Made by a program: the position numbers and the translations under genes
The notes under the pieces: generated by a model
Seen by the model: the letters and a program-made list of their open reading frames with translations, nothing else
Told to the model about the DNA's origin: nothing
Database searches by the model: none
NCBI GenBank assembly: GCA_964035795.1
Contig: OZ038325.1
Span: 5,895,163 to 5,959,162, forward strand
DNA from: Pterobdella sp. o SKG-2022
Lineage: Eukaryota > Annelida > Clitellata > Hirudinida > Piscicolidae
DNA length: 64,000 bases
Direction: 5' to 3'
Shown here: one piece after another, positions 16,085 through 27,569 of the stretch
Numbering within the stretch: position 1 is the stretch's first letter
Layout of the letters: every line of letters begins with the position of its first letter

Positions 16085-18127
16085 TCACGACAACTCAGAC
16101 GTGACATCACTCCACGTGGAAGCCCCACCCACCACGTTAACCTCCATCAAAACCCCCTCAAATTCTTCCACCCATTCTTCATTCCTTCCGTCCTCTTCAC
16201 TCTTGTCACCCTCTTCCGCATTGAAAGAATCCATGTGTTTCTTAACCCATGTATCAACCAGGGATGAGAGCTCTTTTGATATCTTGCCATCGTTCAAGTC
16301 TGCCTCCAATTTTGACGCCTGTGTGGTGGTTTTAGTTGATGATGTGCGATGTATTAATAAGGTATCATTGATTAAATAAAAAAATAATTATAAATAAATT
16401 AATTAAAAATTAGTGAAAATGAGTGAATAATTGAATAGATATGAACGAAGCATACCAAAACAATGTAAAGGTATGAATGAATAACAAGCTGATAAATCAA
16501 CCAATGGTAAACGTTACAACTTTAATACTTGATAAAGTTACTTTGTTAACGAAGATTTGTACTTTATAAAATTACCTGTTTGGTTCAAACAATTTGCAGT
16601 ATTTATTATTTATTTAGCATACAAGTCTGTGCATGTACATTTCCCAGTAACTGGGGTTGACAGATGTTGGCCTAGATTATTGATAATAATACAAAGTAAC
16701 TTTTTAAATACTATTTAAATTAGATAAATTTTTTTACAAAAATAAGGTCTCATTAGATTATACTGCTGTATATGTCTCAGTAACTGGTGTTGGCAGCAGT
16801 CGGCCTAGATTATTGATACTATATTAGAGTAATTTATAAAATAAGCCATTTCATTGAGACAATTTTTTTTAAACTGCCAGCCCGAGTTAACGTTCAACTT
16901 GAAATTATTGAATTCAAAATCCTCCGTTCTCACACGGGCAGTTTGCCTTGCCGTTGTCGAAAAGAATGATCATCCGCCAAGTCAAATGACAACGATATCA
17001 AATATCAATTTGGCAATATCTTCTACCAGAGTTTTCCACTGATTATACATAGCCTTAAAAGCAATAAAAATAGCACTTCAATTACTACTGTCTTATGCGC
17101 CAGTAGGCGTGACAGGTCTTGATAACATTAAGAATTCCATTAATATGACTGTTGAACATCATAGATAATGCAGAAAAAAACTTCGATATAATATTTTTTT
17201 ACAATGGTTAGAAAAAATTATCAATCAATCAAATCCTTTTTATAGCCCGTTTTCCTTTACCAATGGTTAGAAAAAATTATGTTTTAGCATAACAGAATCT
17301 TGTTGTAGGTTGAACCATAGCTCCTAAGCACCCTCCATTACCCTCAACAACCTGCTGTAGTTGTGTGCAGATGCATTTGATGTGTGCCTTGTGTTGTAGT
17401 GCTGCTACCTCCAACAACAATACTCCTCGATTTTGCTCTATATACCTGTATGATGGTAGTGGATATTGGTGTGATGTTGATGATGATGATGGCAGTGGAT
17501 ATTGGTGGATTGTTGATGATGATGGTGGTAGTGGATATTGGTGGAATGATCTTAAGTATTAGTGAGTGTTGCTTGAAAAAACTCAAATAATTCCAAACAC
17601 ACACGCAACAAACAAAATACCATTGAATCCTTCTCTCCGCAATTCAAACACTTCCCAAACATCCCTCACCATTTCACCTTTTTTCCTCCTCTTCCCTTCA
17701 AACACTCCACAAACATCCACATCCAACCTGACTAGATCTGCATGCAGTGTTGATTCCGGGTTGATCAGTTGCTCATTCAATCGATCGCACAACTCAGACA
17801 CTCGGTCGGCAGTGCTTTTGAGGTTGTCAAAGTCATCGAGCATAGTGCTGTTTGTGGGCTGCTGTGAAACGACCAAATTCTCCTGAGAGATTGCATGGTA
17901 AATTATCGAACTATTTTTATATTATTTGTGTTGAATAAGATATAAAGTATTAAACATCACGGGTATTATAAACTTATCAGCACCTTCATTTTGGAGTTTT
18001 CTTCACTTTCCTCATCAACAACAAAACAGCAACAAACGCAGCATCTCCTCTTCCTCTTCTTCTTCGCAAACAACACCACACTGGCTTTCAAGGATACTGT
18101 GTCCTCTTTCCTAGAGTCGGATTCCAT
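16085..18127 (-). CDS. Unrecognised 211-residue protein with helical segments, four exons
   Basis: Exons on the minus strand: 18127-17984 (ATG start), 17882-17670, 17038-16994 and 16318-16085 (TGA). All junctions are phase 0 with GT-AG sites; lengths 144, 213, 45 and 234 sum to 636, giving 211 residues. The N-terminus has a basic, Cys-rich patch (AKKKRKRRCCVCCC), possibly a nuclear-localisation or membrane-proximal acylation region. The middle looks helical, perhaps coiled-coil (DDFDNLKSTADRVSELCDRL), and exon 3 encodes a short amphipathic helix WKTLVEDIAKLIFDI. The C-terminal third is acidic (EEGDKSEEDGRNEEWVEEFE). No signal peptide or transmembrane helix is evident. I recognise no family. 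The gene lies about 280 bp downstream of the CARD gene on the same strand; the last CARD-gene exon does not join it in phase, so I treat them as separate genes. Confidence 0.6.
16634..16820. repeat. Two direct copies of a 52-bp repeat, 133 bp apart
   Basis: Positions 16634-16685 and 16767-16819 share CAGTAACTGG, then GGCCTAGATTATTGATA, with about 80 percent identity. They lie in the third intron of the 211-residue gene. They resemble fragments of a dispersed element. Confidence 0.6.
17098..17140 (+). repeat. Dispersed repeat fragment (copy also at 41838-41872)
   Basis: GCGCCAGTAGGCGTGACAGG at 17098 closely matches GTGCCAGTGGGCGTAACAGG at 41838, each followed by an ATAAT-type run. Two copies in introns of unrelated genes suggest an interspersed element; the full unit cannot be defined here. 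Confidence 0.45.
17223..17271 (+). repeat. Dispersed repeat end (inverted copy at 38193-38240)
   Basis: TCAAATCCTTTTTATAGCCC followed by GTTTTCCTTTACCAATGG at 17228-17270 matches the reverse complement of 38193-38240 over about 45 bases with few differences. The flanking CAATGGTTAGAAAAAATTAT occurs twice here (from about 17202 and 17260). Likely the end of an interspersed repeat. Confidence 0.6.
17452..17550. repeat. Minisatellite, 36-bp unit, three copies
   Basis: AGTGGATATTGGTG recurs at 17458, 17494 and 17530 separated by GATGATGATGATGG. It lies in the second intron of the 211-residue gene. The plus-strand frame GSGYWW is a repeat translation. Confidence 0.8.
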
Positions 18128-18178
18128 TGAGTGATTAATCAAATGTAATTAACTGCTATAGTAGGTTTAATTGATAAC

Positions 18179-18265
18179 TTAATTAGATTTAATTAAAAAG
18201 CTAATAAGATTTCATTAAAAATCTAATTAGATTTCATTATAAGCTAATTAGATTTAAGTAAAAGC
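18179..18265. repeat. Tandem AT-rich repeat, about 21-23-bp unit, four copies
   Basis: GCTAATTAGATTTAATTAAAA-like units are repeated about four times in the short interval between the CARD gene and the 211-residue gene. The 3' end or poly(A) site of the CARD gene probably falls here. Confidence 0.65.
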
Positions 18266-18403
18266 TTGTTTGATCCTACTATTCATCAACCCTTCCATCA
18301 AGGAATCAGTTATTCCGAAAATTATATAAACCAACTAACTTCCTTAACTAAACAATATTAAAATTCTTCAAAATATATTCAAAACGATGAGTATAAAATT
18401 TAC

Positions 18404-21099
18404 TTACTCGCTGTGATTGGCCAGATTTTGAACAGATGACCAATCAGGATATAGCATGTGACATAATTTTTCAAAAGTCACACTGTCCACTGTTTTCAAT
18501 CCTGCTACCCTAGCCTTCAACTCTACTTGACCTGGGTGTGCAAAATGTATACATATAATTTTATTTTTACTATTGAAAAAAACATAAGAATAATGTAATA
18601 ATGACAATTATCATTATTATTATAAAGAATTTCGTGCGTGAAATAAATAAATGCAAAAGACAACAGTCTTATTTCAAAAGAATCCATACTGCATTCTCTT
18701 TAGTTACCTTTTTTAATTTTAAATATTACAAGTGATTCATATTTTTCTCTTCAACATCCAGATATAAATTGAATGTTATTCTCACAACACCCCTTGAATT
18801 TTTAAAGACAGCCTCAAACTCTCCAGCAGCTTCATACGATTAATCATTCATGGAATGAAAACACTTCTGGCACTTGAACATTTCACCCTTACTTCTTCTA
18901 TCATAATTCATTAGCCTAGTGGATTATGAGAAGGTCTTATCGAAAATTACAACTTGATTGAATGAACGTATATTTTTGAAATTCCTTATAAGTTGAAACT
19001 GATGTGTAAAACTCATCTAACATTAATCACATTAACTCAAAACTAATATGCTTATATAGTTAGTTTTGATATTTTTTCAGTTTGAAATAGTCCTAATAGG
19101 CTTGTATTTTTTAGATCGACTTTCAGCCATATTGGGGTTTTGTTAGCTCAACAGATATTTCACAGGGCGCTACTCTTTGTGTACATAATTGTCGGCCCGC
19201 ACGGGATTAAACCCGGTTACTTTAGATAACTAGTCTAACGCTCTACCAGCTGAGCCTTGCGAGCCGATAGGCTTATATACTTAGAACTAATTCAAGCATT
19301 AAAAAGATCTGCGACTTTTCTATTACAATCAGCATCTTACCTTTCAAGAGACCATTACACTTACATAATATCAATTATTGAGCAGAGATAATAATAGCAG
19401 CCATTTCGGATTGGCAACGTATAGAAATATATGGCCAATGTATAATGTTTAAGCAGGCCTTAACTAATGTATATACTATAATGAATAGCAATTACAAGGC
19501 AAGATTGGAATATTGAATATCCTAATTGAGCGCATACCTTTACGTCTGGACTTGCTCAAATAACCTGAATGTGAGAAATTGAAAACTAAAAAACGAGTAT
19601 AAAAATGATTATGGTTATTTTAATTAGTTGATAGAAACCAGAATGTGGAAACTAAACAATGAGTAATAAAATAAATGATTTTATAATTAGTTGATAATAG
19701 TAAAAAAATAATAAGACACCAAACTAAATGAGAGACACTTAGTATATTATAATGCCAAAGTCCCAAAGCATTGAAACTAAGACTCACCAGAGCCAGATAG
19801 GGGGTGGATTCGAGGTGTGAGATCACATAGGTTGGCAAGTTCAAACTGACCTATCATTCTAAGGGCGTTGGTGAAAAGGGGGCGGATGGAAGGGCGAGAG
19901 TCGATGATTTGCAACAGACGCTTGCTACGTTCTTGTTGGAGGTATGGTTTGGTGCAGACTTGCTGTGTCGTTTTGTGGAGATTGGGTGATGGTTCAGTGT
20001 TTTCATCAAGAGAGTCTTCTGCGCCCTCTTCTCCCTTCACGATGTAGTTGCATTCCTGATGAGAAACTGCTTTGTTGCGCAGGAGATAATCGAGGGTGCT
20101 TTCAAGGTCAGGTAGTATCAGCAACTTGGCATTATCACTCAGTGTGGTGTTGTCTTGGGTAAGAGTGGGGCTGTTATGGGCTTTGGTGGGACAGAATGGT
20201 ATGGTGCTGTTTGATGTATGCTGCTTATCAATATTGATCTTTATGGAATTAATATCAGTTGTGTTCTTTCCTTTTGTTCCTTTGTGCACTTTGGCAAGAT
20301 CAACTTTTGATTCTTTTTTCTCTTTTCTTTTCTGTTTCTTTTTTATGTCTGTATGTACAACGATTTTGGTATCATCAACAATCCTTTCTTCTGATGATTT
20401 ATCCATTTTTTTATGATTTTTAACACTAATATCAGTAAATTTTTTATCAACTTCTTGCACCACGAAATCATCCAAAACAACCTTTTCCACTACAACCCCT
20501 TTCCTCAAAACCTCCCTAACATTACCTCCATTATCACTAATCATTTTAGCAATCTTATCACAGCCATTCTTTTCTTGTTTATGTACATAGTCCTTATCTC
20601 CACAGCCATCGTTATCGCCTATATGACCGCATCCGTTCACTTTAATGATGCTGCATAACAAAGCATCTTGTGTTTCATCTTCAGGTCGAAGGTCCTGGTG
20701 GTTGTTTGTGTAGTAGTGGCCATTGGCGTGTTTGCGTGGTGGACTCCAAAATTGAAAAGAGGTGTCTACTTCATGGTATGTCACTGCGAATAATAAAAAA
20801 AATTATAATAATAATAAATAAAAATTGATAATAGTCGACAATGATGTGATAGAAAGGGAGATAACAATCAAATAGTCTTAAAAATAAATGCATTTAGTTA
20901 ATGTTTTTCTAAAATGATAATGGAATTTTATATAACACTATGGAAATCAAAAGAATTTGAAACATAATGCTCATATGATAATAAAGAATTTTTTTATCGT
21001 CTTATTTCAATAATATAACCATTTTCATAGCTAGACTTACTTATTTATTTATTAACTTACTAACTTACTTATTAACTTATTTACTTACTTATTTACTTT

Positions 21100-21189
<90 letters not shown>

Positions 21190-22481
21190 ATTATCACCAG
21201 CAACTGAAATTAAAATGCCGTAAACATTAAAAAACGTCTATATCTACCACCCTTGTATAATATTATCTTCTTCAAACATACCAATCCCACCCCTGACAAG
21301 AAAAATTCCAACTTAGTAATAACCAGCTGATGTTCAGTCTCAAGTTTCCATCGATAGTGTAATATTGGATAATAATGATAAGTTTATTAAACTGTATTAG
21401 CATATGTTTAACTGTTGTATCAATATAAGTTCATTAAAAACAATCCAAAGCTTTAGACAGGACTGAATTACATTACCAAGGGCATACTTGAATAAATTTC
21501 GAGTGTAGTATCAATGTTATAGTTTTGAATTTAAAAACACTCAATCTAAAATAGAAAATGTTAACGATAATGGTTTCATTAAAATAAAATATCTTGATTT
21601 TGGATGAATCGAATCTTTTCTAAAACCCGTGTATTTCAGCGTGAACATTATTCAACTTTTAGCTGAAATTAACCACTTCTTGAATGAATGTTCTTTTATA
21701 AAAATCTAATGCTATTTATACAATGAAAATTCAAATTCAAATGAATGGAGATTCACAATAAAAAAACTATTATAACGATTTTAACTGTTATATTCAGCAA
21801 TGTAACCGTTATATTACTGGTTCGAAATGTAATGATGCATTGCGTAAGCTGGTTTACTAATAATTATGTTAGGTTTCTGTATTTCGATTTGGTGCTTAAA
21901 TGTTAGCATTACATAATATTTTATTGTGACTTAGGTAGACAGAAGTTGAGTTTTTCTCTCTGTGTGGCGAAAATGAAATAAGCATAAAAGAAAATCTTAT
22001 GAATTAGTGTCCTATAAAATAAATTGAATTAGAAAAATATATATAAATAACTATATCTTTAACATAGTAATTATAACAAAAAAACACTTCGAAATTTATA
22101 ATCAGAATAATAATAAAAACAAAAAAAAGAAAAACGATAATGAAAAAGCAACGAATGCTTTTAATAGGTTAAAACGTAATAATGCTAATCATAAAAATTC
22201 TGGCCATCAGTGAGTCATTGTTGTTGGAAACATAAAACTAATAAAAATAATAAAACTAATAATAATAATAACAAAAATAAGAAAATAATAATAAACTGAG
22301 TAAAAAAATTAATGTATATACATACATACATGTATCCTTTCACATATTGTTGAATCCTTCTAGAAAGTTGCAATACCCAAAAACAACTGCTAGAAGATGG
22401 ATATTGATGAAAGAAGATGATGTTACAATGGGAAGCATGAGAAGCAAAACATTGCACACCGCATTCCTTACTTTTACTCAT
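18404..22481 (-). CDS. CARD-containing protein, possible adaptor of an innate-immune or apoptosis pathway
   Basis: Main exon 20783-19788 (996 bp) is bounded by an acceptor TTATTCGCAG and donor GTGAGT. The following exon, 18531 to TAA at 18404, joins in phase. A 10-nt start exon ATGAGTAAAA at 22481-22472, with donor GTAAGG, also fits in phase but is tentative. The model gives about 377 residues. Residues 4-220 are low-complexity, Lys/Asp/Asn-rich and probably disordered. Residues about 224-325 match a CARD: ILPDLESTLDYLLRNKAV, then ERSKRLLQIIDSR, then FTNALRMIGQFELANL, with an insert of roughly 35 residues between helices 3 and 4. The last exon (FEKLCHMLYPDWSSVQNLA) resembles the first two helices of a Death domain but is too short for one. 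That exon holds a perfect donor GTAAGT at 18407, so a further Death-domain exon is possible; I could not find it. The order CARD then Death would be CRADD-like. Confidence 0.55.
19107..19268 (-). mobile_element. SINE-like element, family A, tRNA-like head
   Basis: Read on the minus strand it begins with a tRNA-like head (CTCAGCTGGTAGAGCG as A box, GGGTTTAATCCC as B box, ending GTGCGGGCCGAC). A non-tRNA body follows: GTAGCGCCCTGTGAAATATC ... AACAAAACCCCAATATGG ... AAAGTCGATCTAAAAAATA. A near-perfect 11-bp direct repeat, ATAGGCTTGTA / ATAGGCTTATA (19096-19106 and 19267-19277), borders it and is a likely target-site duplication. It lies in the last intron of the CARD gene. A 5'-truncated relative is at 51467-51599. 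Confidence 0.8.
21037..21189. repeat. (TTAC)n microsatellite
   Basis: About 150 bp of TTAC repeat, perfect from about 21100 and degenerate before that (TTAT, TTAA variants). It is in the tentative first intron of the CARD gene. Confidence 0.95.
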
Positions 22482-25399
22482 CTAAGTTAACTATTCATTG
22501 GAGAACTAAAGGCAATGTCCCATTTTGAATGGTGAGAATGGTATATATGAATAAAAAAATAATTTTGTGTATGGTAATTAGGTTTTGCTCAAACTAAAGG
22601 GTAATTATGTAGATTGTTGTGGCGCTTAATACTGTGATTATAGTTAACCTTGCAAACAATTGAAACGGTAGTTTCAAGTTGAATTTTTATTCTTCTTTAC
22701 CATACAACTTTGATGTTTAAGTCCATTTTTATTTAAATTTGCACTAAAATGAAGAAAAATATTTAGCTATTTAAAATAAAATTCTTCTATTATTAATTAT
22801 AAATCTAAGTAGATTGTACTGGTTTTTATGTTTATTATAAATATTTATTTATAAAAAACATATTTTGAAATCATATAGCTTGTTTTCCTTCACCAATGAT
22901 GAAATATATTCCATCAAATTCCTTTTCAAGACTCCACCATGATACTCCTAACATTACATATACAGGTGAACTCAATCAAGCTACAACAGAAGACATTTTA
23001 TATTGAAAGTGAAGTAGACATTGTTACCCTTAGGATTTCAATGTTAAAACTAACAATTTTGAAGTTAATCTTCAAATACTAAAAATGAATCTTAATCTAA
23101 ACCATCTAACCATTACTAATATTTTTATTTTCATGGAACTTTTTAGGTTTGCAAGACTATGGAATTTGAGAAAATCATTAAGTTTCCTTGAAAAAGAGTG
23201 AACATAACTTTTAAATATATAGAACTGTAAAAATGATTCAAAGCATATAACATTTCTAAACACATTATTCATTATAAGCTAGATTTTGAAGCAATCAAAT
23301 AAGTAACTGAACCTATTACTACTCCAAATCAACCTTCAAAATTAAATTAGTTCAGTAGGGTTGCTGGGTTAAACATCACTATAACAAAGTTTAAAAATAT
23401 TATCATTGAAATTCTTTGAGCATAAATTTTTTCTTTTGAATGCTTTGACAAAATTTGTTTCGAACTTTTTTTACCTTATACCTCACTATTTGAAATTCTT
23501 GGGTACTTTATAAGATTTGGTGATATTTATCTGAAAAACATTTTCTGATGACTATTCAAATCATTTATTTTGATTTTTTCTACATTGATCTTTCATTCTC
23601 TCTTTAATTACAGATATTTTATGGCTTGTGAGTAGAAAATTTTCAAATTTTTATGTTGCTAAAACAAATACATGAAGGTAATATATAAGTTAAACAAAGA
23701 CATATTTAATAAAGGGTTGAATTGAAAAATAGAATGATTCAAATTTGATCTAAATGCGATTTTAAAATTTCAAAATTTCCAACCCACCTTCCTTTTTCTT
23801 GTGTCCCATCAATGTGATTCAGAGATTCTTTAGAACTGACAAGCCTAGTAACAAGCTTTTCACGTGAAACTAGCATAAATTTGTAAAAATTTTTAATTTA
23901 TACAGTTAAAATAGCTCAAAGCGTCCATTTCTAAAGTTTTCCGATACTTTTGTATGAACAAGAATATCAAATAAAGTAGCGGTCTATTTAATCTATTATT
24001 CTTATGTGAAAAATTTATTTTGTTATGCTAGTGTTTTTATGAAAAAATTTTTAATTTTAAAAAAATATTTTCAAAATTTAATGTAAATTTTAAATATTCC
24101 AGTGAATATTGCTATAAAAATTTTTGTGTAATGCGCTAAGAAATTTTATCAAAAAAAAAAATGAAATTTTAAAAATAATTTCAGCAAAATTAAAATAAAA
24201 TACTAAGTTTAATACTTCAAAAAAATACTTTAATCAAAAACTAACACATTATTTACAAATTTGAACAATTTTTTAACGATCTAATATCAGTTTTCAATTA
24301 TCGAACCAAAACCTTCAAAAACTCTTTATAAACCCTGGTAATACTACCTCAAAATTAAACTTTGTTTCAATTTCATAAATTTTCCAATGGTATTTCACTA
24401 GTTTATAGAAACTTTTCATCAACAATGGAAAATACTTCAAAACCTCTCTGTAACAAGCTACCAAAGTTTTTAAAACATCCTCATATAAACTTATTTTTAG
24501 AAATTAATTTTTTCAAATTTTTGTTTAAAAAAATATATCAGAAATATTAGTTTCCAAGTCAAACGATATGCATTTATTTTTATCGAAAAAATATAAACCA
24601 GAATTAATCATAAAGTGTAGTTATACTTTACACACCATAATATGATTTCTTCTGAATCTTGTTATAAATGCATCATTAAAGCAACATTCTCCCCCTTATA
24701 TTTATAACAACATTATCGGTAAACACTAAACTTTTTAATACAATTGAAAATTTTTAAAATACAGCACCTTCACTTTCAATTTTTCAATTTAAAGCCCATT
24801 AGAGTCCTTAGTGATGTTTTCTCAGCAAGCAAGTCTGATTGATGGTGATTTATGATTTATCGACAGAAAATGTTTTCCCTTCATCAAAAACACGTTGTTG
24901 GCAAGCTCTTACTTCGTAACTTCACATTTTGATTTATGTTCTCAACTTATTGATCGGGTAGCGCCCTTTTCAATTAAAATTTCAGAAGAACGTGTAACGT
25001 GTGATCAAAAACTTTTCAATTGAAACATCATTAATTTAGCAAACTACAAGACCTACCCCCCTTCTTTTTATAGGTTTAAACTTGATCAGCGAGGTGTTCA
25101 TCAAAAAAAAAAAAAATGAAATAAGAAAATGGTTGAAAAAAAGAAAAAACCGAAAAAATATTTGATTATTTGTATCACTGGGCTGCTAATCGTGAATGGA
25201 TAAGATTGATAATAGCCAGATATATACAACTACGATAATAACATGAATAGGGTCATAGTAGCATTAAAATCAAAAGTTCCTAGGCCATATTATTATCATA
25301 CACAAAAAAGAATAACATAAAATTTATTAAAAATAATTAAAAAATCCTTATACACTATAGAATCTAGAAAAAATAAAAAGATGGATATTCCAAAGAACG
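22482..25399. other. Gene-free stretch
   Basis: AT-rich sequence without an exon, RNA gene or element I can support. If the start exon at 22481 is right, the CARD gene promoter should be near 22500-22900, but I see no clear core element. Confidence 0.4.
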
Positions 25400-27050
25400 A
25401 GTAAAACTGAAATCTGAGTTCATAAAAGAGCTTGTTCCACAGGGTAAGACCTTTTACATGAAACATTTTTCATTCTTTGGTTTTGACTCTAGTACACATA
25501 AAAAAGTCTTTATCCAACCAAACACCAAGACTCGACCTTTTCAGAGAGAATAAGGCTATCCGTAATCATTCCCACTAAACTGAAGTTTTTTGAAGTTCTT
25601 GTTATTGAATAACTAAATAACTTCGATCTTTAAGGCGTTAATATTTAAATGATAGGATTTTATCCATCCGCAACATCATCTTTGCACTCAGATAAAGCTA
25701 CCTGGAGATTAAGTGACTTCGTATTTTCAATGGCCACAAATCTGCATGTTGGGAAAAACTAAAAGTTCGCTTTATGACTAGCTTTGCCAAATATCACATA
25801 AAAATGACGAACAACAATGGTTCAATTACAAGGCTTTATGGGATATCAACAGCTGGATGTGAGACATCTACTTTTACGACATTGATAATGATGTTTCTCT
25901 TGATGAACTAATTGAGGGACCATCTTAGCACAAAACCTCCAAAGAAAGACCTTTATAGTTCTTTGGGTAATATCATGATTAAACAAATCAAAAGATGACG
26001 ATAGATCCAGTAGAAGCAAGGAAGACAACTCACTGTTTTCGGCTAATAGATAATCCAAATGGATAAAAGAATAGAAATATTACATAATTAGACTGAACAC
26101 TTGAGTCGAGAACAGATAAAGAGCTTGTTATAAAATTGCTAATTAATGATTTAGTATTAAAGGGCGCACCTAAGTTTGCTTTACTGACGACAGCAGGTTG
26201 AAATGCTGATTAAGTTTGTGCTAATTGCACTTATCTACAGACAATTATGCCTATGTTTCTGGAAACTTTTCAAACCGATTGAGTTGAGAAAAGAAAAAAT
26301 TTCCTTGTTTACTGGTGCAAAAAGAATTCCAGGTTCTAAGTAGATAGCTGTTTGAAGAATCTTGGCATACCAAATTTCTCATGGAACGTTTCTTAAAAAT
26401 GCAAACCAAAAATAAAATCAAATCGAATAACATCATAATATCATTTTTTTAAAATTAATTTTGACCTACTACTCTTTTCATAATTATTTATCTAAATTAA
26501 TTGAAACAAATTGAATTATTTTTGGGGATAAATGTTACTAGATCGATGTATGAAAGGCATGCTCTAAAAAGCAAGACCTTAAGATCATTTAACAAATTAA
26601 AAATCAATGCATCGTTCAAGTTTTTCAATTTTAACCATATCAATTAGGTAAAAATTTCAAAACGATCTAAACAAGAAGACGTGGAGATAAAAGCAAGTTG
26701 CCACTAGATGAGATGAAGGTTGTTGCCTGGTTTCTTGAATGTTGGGAAAGACCATGATTGACTTATCAAGATCTTGGAACAGTTTCTTCAGGCCTATCAA
26801 TTACACCAAAAAGTTTAGTCATTTGATGAACCAAAAAAAATAGTGTAGCTTCTGAAGAACATCATATTTATTCAGTGGAAATTTATTCTCGGATTTTACC
26901 TGAAAAATTTGAAGAAAAACAGTTTCAACTTTCAATGAGTACAAATTATTTGGAAGCATGAGTAAACGTAAACAATATTTCTTTAGCTTCATTACATCCC
27001 TGGCTACTCCACTAGAAGTCAGTTTGCACCTCAGTTGCTTCGTCAATGGA
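25400..27050 (-). mobile_element. Decayed CR1/L2-like LINE reverse transcriptase
   Basis: Three reverse-transcriptase landmarks occur in the correct order on the minus strand but in frames broken by stops and shifts. LLLLDLSSSFDLFNHD at about 26030-25970 matches the LDLSxAFDxxxHxxL motif. A position equivalent to the catalytic YADD box (about 25790-25760) reads FYVIFG, so the active site is lost. ALSECKDDVADG at about 25705-25663 matches the LxxCxxDvxxWm region. SLGVWLDKDFF at about 25535-25499 matches the nLGVxfDxxl motif. The part from 27050 to 26050 is probably the same element's upstream region, though I see no firm motif there. An old, dead copy. Confidence 0.65.
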
Positions 27051-27514
27051 ATAAAACTGAAATAAATCCTTGTTTATCTATTAAAGAATAAAGTTTCACT
27101 AAGAATCATCGTCAAATGTTTTACTATAAGACAGCATTCAGTTGAGCTCACATAAAAAAATTTTTAAACCTACAAAGTTATAGAAGTAATTTTTGAAAGA
27201 ACATGCGCTTAAAATATAATGAACAAAACAACAAAACTAAGACTCATACAAATCACAAGAATAATGAGAAAATAATAATAAAAATAACAAAATAGAAATA
27301 ATAAAAAAAAACAAGAACAAAAACAACAAAAAATAATACTAATACTTCACCCCATGAATCCTATAATGGCCCGCTTAGAGACATCTCTGAGGACAAGTTG
27401 AGTTATATAAGCAGATCTCTATTAATACATATCAACATCTAACCACAGTTGTATACATTAACTATATACCTACCATCCTACCAAAGATCTTCACACGTAA
27501 GCAAATTTAGACTG

Positions 27515-27524
27515 TATATATAAG
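27515..27524 (+). promoter_or_regulatory. TATA box of the secreted-protein gene
   Basis: TATATATAAG lies 46-55 bases upstream of the ATG at 27570. A start site about 30 bases downstream would leave a 5' UTR of about 25 bases. The fit of position to the signal-peptide exon makes it credible in spite of the AT-rich background. Confidence 0.55.
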
Positions 27525-27569
27525 AAAGCACTGGGGAAACTCAACGTTTGCTCTCTTGAATATTTCGCC

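Noticed and set aside
15865..16128. Poly-Asp frame next to the 211-residue gene
   Set aside because: It is out of frame with the gene and read from the (ATC)n tract behind the stop codon.
19195..19268. A functional tRNA gene on the minus strand
   Set aside because: The A and B boxes are tRNA-like, but it continues into a repeated SINE-like body and is bordered by a target-site duplication; I treat it as a SINE head.
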